Origin: Liopterus haemorrhoidalis
Lineage: Eukaryota > Arthropoda > Insecta > Coleoptera > Dytiscidae
Assembly (NCBI GenBank): GCA_963971575.1
Contig: OZ020624.1
Location: 27,230,356-27,294,355 of the forward strand
Direction: 5' to 3'
Length of the DNA: 64,000 nt
How positions within the stretch are numbered: the stretch's first letter is position 1; each line of letters opens with the position of its first letter. Position numbers and translations under genes: made by a program. The notes below the pieces were generated by a model, which ran no database searches, was not told the DNA's origin, and was given only the letters and a program-made list of their open reading frames with translations. Positions 23,001-35,000 of the stretch are shown here, in pieces.

Positions 23001-26000
23001 TCTCTTAAACCTTTGCGTCGCTCTAAGTGCTCGAATTGTTGGTAATCCTTGGAGTGTTTCGTTGAAATGGCTATAGATTGGTGATAGAGTTACGCTGGAT
23101 AATCTTTTGAGTTCTCGCGAAGTAAGTCTATAGTTATATTGCAACCAATGGTAAATCGGGATTAGTGGTAATAGGATTAAACACAACCATGGTAAACCAT
23201 AGATTGTAACCACCACGGAACCTAAAAAATATTTAGTAGAGTTTTGTTTTTATATGTGGTTGCAAAACAAACCTATTACTCCGAAAATTTGTGCTAATAA
23301 GATGTTGAGGATGAATGGTAAAGAATCATCTATTGTGTATGTATCTGAAGAAAATCTATTCAGAATCCTTCCTAAGGGTGAAATGTCGAAAAATGTTACT
23401 TTAGACTGTAAAAAAGACAACCATTAATAATTCATAATATCGCCGACAGCAAGCATTGAAAGCAGCAGAAGACAATTGCTTTCTTTGGTGGTTGTGTACT
23501 CCAAACAATTATTACCTTAATTATGACTTTAAGAAGCGTTTTATGAATCTTCGTAGCTGCTCTAACACCACCATAAGCAAATAAAAACGCCCTAAAAAGT
23601 GTAAACAACGTATTGACACCAACTAAGATGCCATAAATAGTCATATAATATTTTATACTTCCATCAAAATTATTTGGCAGAAATAAAATATGACTTTGTG
23701 AAACATTTGTTGAATTCGTACTATTACTAATATTGGAAACCCAATAACTTAACCACCAGTCAGTCATATTTCTGGAAGTTTGCATAAGAATAATTGATAT
23801 GAGAATGGAAAAACTTAAGACGTGTCCAATTGCTTTCCAATATGTGCTGTAGACATCGAATTGGACTGAACCAGTTTCTCGACCTTCTTGATTAAGGATG
23901 CTTGTATCATCTTCGTTGGATTCTTTAGTGATATCCATGGAGTTTTCCATTTTATCTGATTGTTCCATTTCACTTGGAAGAAGGAATTCTTCAAAATCAT
24001 CCAATACTTCGCTAGGTTTACCTAAAAACATTTAGTGAAATACAGTGAATATCTTTTGTCCTGTAATATACCATAGGTATTATTGTTACTATGGTAATTG
24101 AAATCTGACAGCAATTTAAAATTGTGTTTCTTTTAATTTGCAAGATAGGCGATTTAAGTGTATCTTTTTCATTCAAAAAAATTTACATAAGTGAAGAAAA
24201 AATCATGCTTGTAACTTGGTACAATTCTCAGATGAGTTTGAGAGAAGTTTCTGCTATGTTCAGTGCTACTTATCCGAATCGTCCTATACCGAATTCCTCT
24301 ACAATATCGAGGCTTGTTCATCAACATCAACTATACTGACTGAAGAAAATAAATTAGAAATTGCTTTAGAAGTTGAAAGTAATAAATGTAAATCTACTAA
24401 ATTAATCGCTCAAACTGTATCTATGAGTAAGTCATCTGTATATAGAGCTCTTAAGACTGACGCTACAAGGGATTCTGCAATTTACGTACGGAACCGTAAA
24501 AATCTACTTAAAACTAATTTTGAAGAGAAATTCTTACCTTGCTTAATGATATTTCCATTATCCAAAACGACTAACCAATCGCAATGTACCAAATATTGTG
24601 TATGATGAGTGCATAGAATTCTAGTCCTTTTGCTTAGCATCCCTAGGAGGCAATTTTGGAAGATATGCTTTGCTACATTTCGATCTACAGCTGATATGAT
24701 GTCATCCATAATGTATATGGATTTGTCTTGGTAAACAGCTCTTGCCAGAGCTACTCTTGCTTTCTGTCCCCCTGAAAGGGTTGCCCCACCTTCACCAACA
24801 CCTAGAAAAATATTTATTATAGGTTCCCAAAGAGAGCATAAGGCAGAGAAGGGAAGTACACTGTTAAGAATAGAAACGTCTTTGTGCTGTATAGGCAACC
24901 TTCTTAACGCAGCGGCTATGCGGTTGCATGCATACTAAGGATGAAAGTTTCACGGGAATACGTAGTTTACTAAAGAAGGTTTTGGAAAGTCTTGAGGTGC
25001 TGTTTGTAAGCGGGTGGTAATCTTCATCGAAGGCTAAATACGACCACGAGACCGATGGCAAAAAAGTTCCGTGAGGGAAAGTTGAAAAGAACTTTGAAGA
25101 GAGAGTTCACCCGCTGATTTTAAGCATATTACTAAGCGGAGTAAAAGAAACTAACCAGGATTCCTATAGTAGCGGCGAGCGAACAGGGAATAGCCCAGCA
25201 CCGAAGCCCGCGGTTGACACTGGCCGCCGGGCAATGTGGTGTTAGCTCAACCGCCGCGCACGGTGGTTCTCTCCTAAGTGTCGGGTTGCTTGAGAGTGCA
25301 GCCCGAAGCGGGTGATAAACTCCATCTAAGGCTAAATACAACAAGACCGATAGCGAACAAGTACCGCGAGAGAAAATAACTTTGAAGAGAGAGTTCAAGA
25401 GTACGTGAAACCATTCAGGGATAAACCTGAGGAACCCGAGAAGTTGAAGGAAGAGATTCAAACACCTCGCCAACCATTCGTCGGCTCTCAAGACGGCGGT
25501 CAGTTCTCCACCCAATGCCCAGCCAGCGCGAATCGCTATCAGTTTGCGAGTTATTCGCGACCAGTTCAGGATTAATTCGCGAGCTATCCGCGATCAATTC
25601 GCGAGCTATTCAGGATTAGTTCGCGAGCTATCCGCGTTCAATTTGGGATTAGTTCGAGAGCTATTCGCGACCAGTTCGGAATCAATTCGCGAGCTTACCG
25701 CGATCAATTCGCGAGCTATTCAGGATCAGTTCGCGAGTTATCCGCGTTCAATTTGGGATTAGTTCGAGAGCTATTCGCGATCAGTTTGCGAGTTATTCGC
25801 GACCAGTTCGGAATCAATTCGCGAGCTTACCGCGATCAATTCGCGAGCTATTCAGGATCAGTTCGCGAGCTATCCGCGTTCAATTTGGGATTAGTTCGAG
25901 AGCTATTCGCGATCAGTTTGCGAGTTATTCGCGACCAGTTCGGAAACAATTCGCGAGCTATTCAGGATCAGTTCGCGAGCTATCCGCGTTCAATTTGGGA

Positions 26001-29000
26001 TTAGTTCGAGAGCTATTCGCGATCAGTTTGCGAGTTATTCGCGACCAGTTCGGAAACAATTCGCGAGCTATTCAGGATCAGTTCGCGAGCTATCCGCGTT
26101 CAATTTGGGATTAGTTCGAGAGCTATTCGCGATCAGTTTGCGAGTTATTCGCGACCAGTTCGGAATCAATTCGCAAGGAACCTTGTTATTTCAGTTTCAC
26201 AACAACTCAAAAATATTATAAAAAGTTATATGAACCTGTAAGATCTCCGTTGGGAAGTAAATGTATATCTTCTGCTAATCCACAAGCATGTAAGACACTC
26301 TTGTATTTATTGTCATCGTAAACTTTGCCAAATAAAATATTATCCCTCACAGTTCCGCGTTGGAGCCATGGTTGTTGGGTTACAAAACCAAATCCTGGAA
26401 AAAAAATTAAGTTTTATCAAAAATTCCGCCTTACTAAATTAAAAATGTTCGCCTTACCTAACTCTAAATCTTCTATACCTATATTACCTTCTTTTTTGTT
26501 CAGTTCAGCTAAAATACTTGCTAATAAAGAAGATTTTCCACAGCCAACATGGCCCATTATACCTACAAATTGGCCCTAAAAATATAAAAAATTACAAACG
26601 AAACAAATAACAAAAATAATAACTAAAAATATCTTGACTTGATTAATTGACTAACAATAATTTAATCTTTGTATCGCTTTTGTGATTTAAGAAATAAATT
26701 GCCCTTACTTAATAAAATTTTGTTCAATTTTGAACTTCCCTCATTACTAAAGGAATTTATCTATAACCCAATAGGATTGTTTTAAGTGTCACCTTACCTT
26801 TTTGATGTACAAATTAATATTTGTAAGATTAAATCTCCGAATTTCAACTTCATTTTCAGGGCTACTCGAAGATTCTCCTTTTTTCAAAATCTTCTTCCCC
26901 TTTCTATCAATTTTTGGCACTACTTTGGCATATTTACTATTCCCCCAATCAAAATTCCCCCCTTTAACGACAACATGATAATTCAAATCTTCTCCCAAAA
27001 CAGTATTGTCATAAAATTTATCCAGATCTAAATCCGGAAGATCCAAGAGTCTTTGAACTCTTTTTAGGGAGACCCAGGCTTCTGTTAGGCCATTTAAGAC
27101 CCAGGGAAATGCGTTAAGGGGGGCAATTAACATGTTCATTAAAGCCATTGTGGTAAATACTGTTGCTGCAGTTAGTTTATTTCCTAGTAGGACGTAGGTT
27201 CCGAATGTGAGAATTGAAATTAGGACTGGTGTTGTTGCCCAGAAGTAAACACAAAGAGCGTCAAGGTATTTTCGACCTTTTAAGTATTTTAGTTCTGCAG
27301 CACGTTGTTCTGAAAAGAAAGCAAACCAAAATTAATTATTGACGAGCAATTAAAGATCTGTTCGCGATCAGTTCGCGAGGTTTCTGAGTTCAGACCGCGA
27401 GCTATTCGAGATCAATTCGCGAGCTATTCGAGATCAGTTCGCTAGCTATTGGCGATCAGTTTGCGAGTTATTCTCGACCAACTCGGGATCAATTCGCGAG
27501 CTATTCAGAATCAGTTCGCGAGCTATCCGCGTTCAATTTACGATTTGTTCGAAAGCTATTCGCGACCAGTTTGTGAGCTATTCCCGAGCTACCCGCGTTT
27601 AATTCGTGAGTTATTCGGGATCAATATGCAAGCTATTCGCAGTCAGTTCACGAGTAATGTGCGAGCTTCACGCGTTCAATTCGCGATCAGTTCGTGAGCT
27701 ATTTGGATCTTTCCATGAGTTATCCACGACCAGTTTGTGAGCTATTCCCGAGCTGTCCGAGTTCAGTTCGCGAGTTAAGGATTCCACACACCAAAGCGGC
27801 CGCGGTGGCGGCCACGGTGGCGATAATGCAGCGGCCTAACGCAACCTATACAATACAATGAGACCACGCACATACAAGCGTTCCGCTATCTGAGAACGCC
27901 ACCGACTGCAGCGTTCAGTCTGCGATCACCAAACACTGGCGGCCAAACTCGACAAGTTGCGTTAGGCCGCGCGATATTCATTGTTTATATACCACAGAGT
28001 GAATATATTTAAGAAAATAATGTCGAAAATAGATAATTTAACAGAAAAAATCATAGATCAGTAAAGGATCATTTAATTTTGTATGACTTAGCACATCCTG
28101 ATTACAAGAATATTAGGAAAATAAATAAAGTGTGGGACGAAATAGGAAAAGTTTTGGAAATTGATAGTAAAGTCTGTTCCAAACGATTAGGCGGAACTAG
28201 ATTTTGCAATCTAGTTACTTTCATCGTTTAAATAATGCTTTTCAGCCGTTTTGTTTAAGCTTTGTAAATCATACTTGCAACAAACATTTTTTGGTTAAGG
28301 TTAATATCATTTTAAAATGTCATTTTCTTTATATTATGATTTTTTGTGTCATTCTTAATACAAATATCCCATTTATTTATTTTTTGTCATTAAAATATGT
28401 AAGAAAATTAATTTAAGTTTGACATATGTCATTCGTTTCCATGGTTTCATTGTTGGAATTTTAAATTTTGACATTCCAATGTGAAAAATGAAATAACCCA
28501 AGCAAGGTCCCTTTTCGTGACAACCTAAAAGAACGAAATTCCCATTTAGTTCCACCTAACCGTTTGAAACAGACTGTAAGTAGATTATTATTTTTCCTCT
28601 ACATACAATTAATTATTCTATTGTATTCTCGCAATCAATATTATCATACAACTATATACCGTGATTCACTAACTGATCGCTACCGCTACCGCCACTCCCA
28701 CCGCGTTAGTGTGAGGAGACCTGATCGCTACCGTGGCCGCCACCGTGGCCGCCACCGTGGCCGCCACCGCGGCCGCTTTGGTGTGTGGAATCCTTTATTC
28801 GGGATCAATTTGCGAGATATTCGCGATTATTTCACGAGCTATTCGCGATTAGTTAGCGTACTATTCTTGATCAGTTCACGAGCTATTCGCAATCAGTTTG
28901 CGAGCTATTTTTGATCAGTTCGCGAGTTAATCGCGATCATTACTCGGTAGATCATTACGCGATCATCCTCCACACTACATAGGAAGAACGAAGTCATGTT

Positions 29001-32000
29001 CGCTATGTAGTTCGAGAGCTATTCGCGATCAGTTTGCGAATTGTACGCGTTCAGTTCGCAAGTTATTCTTGATACCGCTTAAATAGTGGACTTCTCCCGA
29101 ACAACGAAACGAACATGAGCTGCTCGCGATCTCTACTACAAACCTACAGCAATAATATTTCAGCAAATATACTTATATTAAAAATTAACGTATTAGATTT
29201 CTAATTTTGAAACTTACTTGTGATAAGCCTAATAAAATGACTTTCCCAAACGTGAAATTTGATTGTCCTTATTCCTCTTAATACTTCAGTTATCAGTTTA
29301 ACTCTCTCGTCCTTTCTAGACATCAGCTTCGTACTTAATTCCCCAATTTTACTCGCCACATATTTATTTATTGGAATAAGAAGAACAGAAAATCCAACTC
29401 CAGCCAAAAAAGCCAGACCAACTTGGTTATACAACAAATATAATGTTACTGAAAGCTGTAAAAGAAACCATGATTATTATATTACCTGTTTGTAAAATCG
29501 TGTTTAGTATATTTACTATTTCAAAATCTCGTGCATGGGTGTCAAACTTGCATAGGAAATTAGTTGAGATTCTAAGCGATGGTAATTACGAGGGTTATTT
29601 CATAATTAATGCACAATTGGCAACAATGCGAGTTGGATGACGCAACAACAGTGACAGTTATGTCGATTGTAGTTAAAGTCTCTAGGGAGAAGCGTGTGTT
29701 TTGTTTTCATTTATAACATACTGTGTTATTAACAAACGCGAGCTAGAAAGTGAGCCTGCATGAGTCTCGGGTATTGTGACTGTTGACGATCAGAGGTCGT
29801 ACATTAAGATCGAAACTTTACGTGGCAAAAACCCGACAGAAATCCACAGGCCTTTAAGTGAATTAGTGCATTATTTATGAATAGACCCTCGTACACTCTT
29901 TTCCAGGAACCGATCTAGCTTTACTCTCGCTCTTTCGCGAAATTTTTGTCGTTTTATAACATAGTTTTTTGAATATTTACCTGAAATGGTATGCTCCAAA
30001 CAGAATGAAAACTTGGACAAGAATTAACTATCCTATCCGTGTCAGTTGACATAAAATTCATAATTTCTCCAACATTGAACTCTGAATTTAAAACAGTGGC
30101 TTCAACTGTTAATGTTTTTCTATAAATTGTTGTAACTAAAGCTGCGCGTATTTTCAAACCGACTAGGTTCATGTAAAAATTAAAATGGGCATTGCACATA
30201 GCACCTAAAAACAAAAACAAAACAATAAAATTTCCACCAAAAAAGACACAAAACTACTATATTCTTTTATCTAAGCGCTCATTTTCTCCACAATTTGTGA
30301 GCATTTTATTCAACTTGCTCAGATGAAATGGGTATTGTATTATACCCTCAGATCAATAACCAAGATGCACAGTGCATGCCATATGTAATCCACAACTCTA
30401 AAATGTATAGAAGAGCCAATTTCAGCACTTATTTAAAAATTAAAAACGACACTTATTTAAAAACCCATGTTAAACTTCTATGTTCCACGTTTCGTTGCAC
30501 ATACGGTATAATGCATATATATGGTTGTGTAATAAATTCCCGCGTTTTTTTATTTACAAGATTTAGACCCGGTCTTTCCACCTTCAGATAAAGTTCCAGG
30601 TAACTATCTGCCAGATAAGGTTATTTGTAACTTCATCTGCTGAATAAATGTCAATACCAGTCAGTGAATTCAATACGTCAGTCTCATTATCCGTTAGATA
30701 ACTATCCGATAGATACATTTGTATAGAAAGAAGGGATGATATTTACTCAGCAGATGAAGTTACAAATAACCTTATCTGTCAGATAGTTACTTTATCTGAA
30801 GGTGGAAAAACCGGGCCTTATTGAAGAAAACAATAATTATAGTAACAAATTAATCAATAATATATTCTCCATCATTATTTACAACCTGTTCCCACCTATC
30901 TCGCCAAAAATCTTTTGATTTTGTGTTGAAGAAGTTTGTGAGCCAGGTATTGAGGTCTTCATCGTTAGCGAAGGTTACGCCCCTCATTTGGTTCGACATG
31001 GAGCGGAAAAGGTAATAATCCGTTGGCGCAAGGTCCGGAGAGTATGGCGGGTGCGATAGAACCTCTCATTTGAGATCATTCAGAGCCTCTTTGACGATGT
31101 TTGCAGTGTGTGTGCGCGCATTGTCATGAAAAAGGATGACTTGACCACGTCGATTGGCCCTTTTCTGCTGAATTGCTTCGTTCACGCGATGAAGTTGGGC
31201 GAGATAGCGTGCCTTGTAGACAGTCTTGTTCTTCTCCAACATTTCCCAGTAGAGCACACCTTCACAATCCCACCAGACGCAGATCATTGTCTTCTTGGGA
31301 TGGAGATCTTGCTTAACTCTCGGCCTTGGTGTGTCTCCTGGTGCCGTCCACTCTTTTCTTTGCTTCATATTTACGTAAAGACACCACTTCTCATCCCCGG
31401 TGACAATTCTGTATAAAAATCGTTGCTTGTGACCGCGTGTTGCACGATACCGGGCGAGATTTTGAGCTACTTTTTCGCGAATATTTTTCTTGTGGCCATC
31501 GCTCAAGTTATGTGGCACCCAATTACCAAGTTTTTGAGTAAAGCCCATGGAGTGAGATGGTTGGCGATGGTCTTAAAAGCACATTCCATCTTTTCGGCCA
31601 AATCTCGTGTTGTTAGACAACCATCTTCCTTCAAAAATATCTTGAGACGATATTCCTCGAAGTCAGAAGGTTAGTCAAAGCGAGGTGATCACCAAGGTCG
31701 AAATTGCCATTTTTAAACTTGGAAAACCAATCTTGTGCGGTCCTCGGAGCTATAGCATCAACTCCATATACGTCACAAATGTCGCGAGCTGCTTCCGTAG
31801 CTTTTTGACCACGACAAAAGACAAAATAGAGCAGATGTCGAAAATGATTTTTTTTACCTCCTGGAACTTCCATTTCAAAAGCCTCAAATTCAATTAAAAT
31901 TAATTAATTCCGAAATTTAAAGCAGATAAGTTTGTAGAGCACGAAAAACCCTTAAGAATGCATATATAAACTTAACCAAACAAAACACAAAATGCGGGAA

Positions 32001-35000
32001 AAAGGGCAATGAATATTAAATGGTCTTCGTGTATCTTCGTAGATATTCAAGAGTCAACGATTTATTCTAACAAAATGTAAACAACCAATGTTGGAGACGC
32101 ATTTTAATGTAAACAACGGTGTCCATCTTGATTATTGTCTGAGAATATACCTTTCCATATTTACCTATAAGTGTAGTAATGAACAGTCCAAATGCGTACA
32201 AATAACCCAGGCTAATATCTTCGTCCTTATTTTCTATAAAAGTGACTAGTCTATTTAATAATAATGGTCCTGCGAATCCAGAGCAGTCTGATATAAATCT
32301 TAGGACACCTATTGTGTAAAATTGGAACCAAAAACATTTATGTAAGGCCCTCAAAAGAGACACATTTGGCCTTTTAACATTACTGAATGATATTTCTGGG
32401 GAATTTTCCAAATGTCGCATTGTGGAAAGAGCTGAAAAAAAAAATAAAATAATTAATCAAGTTCATAAAGTCGCCAGTGATACTGGGATGCTGTCAAATG
32501 GGACATATACAGTAATTTTTATTAATAAAAATTGTTTGGTTGCAGTTTTTTAAAAAATGATGCAATTTTTGCAAATCAAATTCACTCTTTTGCAAATTAA
32601 ATTGATCTTTTTGCAAATCAAATTGTACCTTTTGCAAATTAAATTCAACGTTTTGCAAATCAAATTTAACATTTTGCAAATCAAATTCAACCTTTTAGAG
32701 ATCAAATTCAACGTTTTGTAGGTAAATGAAATTGATTCCTTTGCAACCCAAATTTATTAAAAGAATTTTAATTTTCATTTTAAATTGTTATTAGCTAACC
32801 TTTTAATGATTGCTAAGAAAAATTATCAACAGCTTCAAGCTTCTTCAATCATTAAATCGATTACCTACTAGATTTGAAAATCTAGTTCCGCTTAAACCAA
32901 AATAAACAACTATAATACGGCATATTTTGGACCTATTAAACCAGCGGTTTTTAAATTGTGGTCCACGAAACAATTTTGACCCTAACTTTACATCCCCCAA
33001 CTTTTCGCTTTTATTCAAATAACTCATTTAATAAAAATGCTACATGGTCAAGACTTTTTGTATTTGTTGTTATCTAACTAGTTATTGATATAACTATTTT
33101 TATTCAACTGCAAATTATTTACAGAAAACATATTATAATAAGATCTACTTTGACTAATATTTCACCTATAGTGCGTTCAAAGGTGAGTTTGCAGTACAGG
33201 GCATATGGAGTAGTTCTTTTTCATACTCTCTAATGGGTTTACACAATGACGCTATCCTTTTCTTGCGTGTCGACATTGCCAGCTCTAAAACGCGCTGATC
33301 TGTGAAGACGCAGTATTCTACAAATGGCCATTTGTTTTTGTTGAGGGTTATTTTGAGTTTTATAAGAGTTGATTTTTGTAAATCATACGAGTTTTTCATA
33401 TTATTATAATTGACACATTTGACACTTTTACAACATTTGGCAACACCGCTCCCATTTGCCATAAGAGCTATACTGCAAACTCACCTTTGAACGCACTATA
33501 GAAATGTTTGTATGAGTTTAACGTATAATAATTTCTAACTTTTTTAATTCTTTTTACAACTTTTTTTATTCATTTTATGTTTTTATTCTATTTTCTTTTA
33601 TACTAATAAAAATGTTCATCTCTATAAATGCGTAAGACCATTTATTAAAATAACCAGCGATACATTTTTACCAATTTTTATTAAAACGTAGTGTCTATGA
33701 GATTATTGAGCCAGAAATTAAGTCTCAAAAACGACGTAAAATGCCTAGGGTTGGGATGGGGTCCGCAAAATAAATGTTGTTCAAGAGGGGGGTCCTCGGA
33801 CCACATAAGTTTAAGAACCCTTGTATTAAACGATTACTGAAACCTTTTTTGGACGAATTATGAACTTGAATTAATGGTAATTATTTTCATAATTAACCGT
33901 TATATTTCTATGATTAATGCAAAATATTAAAAATTTTAATTATAGTACAAAAATTAATATATTAAATAAAAAGTTATAAAATATTTATATGGGACAACGA
34001 AACACCAACGAAATTTGCGAGAAACAAAACAGAACGAGAATTTATGTATTTAAATCAAATACTGGTTTCGACATTTTGAGAATCATGACGTATTTGTAAT
34101 GGTTCCACCTCTTGGAAACCACTACCACTGCGCATAAACCGCAAAACAAGTATTCGACTCGTTATTGGCGAAACCAGTAGCAATAAAAATTAGCATAGAT
34201 AAAAACCACTTTTGTTAGAAAGATACATTTTATGACATGCGTTTTAAAAACTAAACACAAAGAATTGAAGCGATAAGCTAGACAATAGCCAATACTTTCA
34301 TAACGGGTGGGGCTTAAAAAATATATGGCGCACCGACAGGGGTCAATTTTATTAATAATAAGCAAAAATATAAACAATTTTTATTCGTTTCATGTTTCTA
34401 GTGTCTAGATGAATAAAATTTTATTAAAAAACAATAATTATTTTACTTACATTGTTGAATATTTTTGTCCACATTTCCAACTAAGGCTTTTTGTAATTTT
34501 AAGCTGACAGTTCCACAGCTTAATTCAACAGGAAGGTCATAAAGGTCATCTGGATGTTTAAGCCTTTTTTCTGTCCCTTTTTTAATGAGGGGACTGACCC
34601 AATGAAAGAGTACTCGGGATAAAAAGGTGGAATCTTCCATGGCGACCCCCAAATAATGGGGGTCTTGCTCTTCCAAATAGCGATTGTAAGCCGCATGGTT
34701 TGCACTAGCTAACAAAGATTGCTGTTCCCCAATCTAAAATATAAAAATAAAAAATAAATTAGACTCCATTGGGTCCATTTGGGATTCAATTTTGTAGGTA
34801 GTTTTGTAGGTATGACCACCAAAAAACCCTTGTTACATCACTCATGTGTCTGTCTGTCGGTACGGTGGCCAAACGGCTTAACATAGAAAGTTGAAATTTG
34901 GCATGCTTGTACAACTCTTAGAACGACATATAGGAAAAATATAGAAATTTCTAAAAAATACAGCTCAGGATAATTATAAACAAATATTTATTTAATAGAA

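Noticed and set aside
25104..25500. A working 28S rRNA gene
   Set aside because: Only the first few hundred bases are present, rearranged, with changes in normally invariant stretches.
24864..25515. ORFs on the minus strand over the 28S fragment
   Set aside because: They are antisense to rRNA sequence and lack splice signals. Inclusion in the ABC transporter is ruled out by the phase-consistent exon 8 to exon 9 join.
25505..29080. Regular short repeats that could be taken for a CRISPR array, and long ORFs across them
   Set aside because: Units are head-to-tail 22-bp monomers without unique spacers, in a eukaryotic intron. The repeating peptides follow from the repeat.
32494..32679. ORF with a seven-residue FDLQKVQ repeat resembling a coiled coil
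   Set aside because: It is a frame through a 21-bp tandem repeat in an intron, with no splice or start support.
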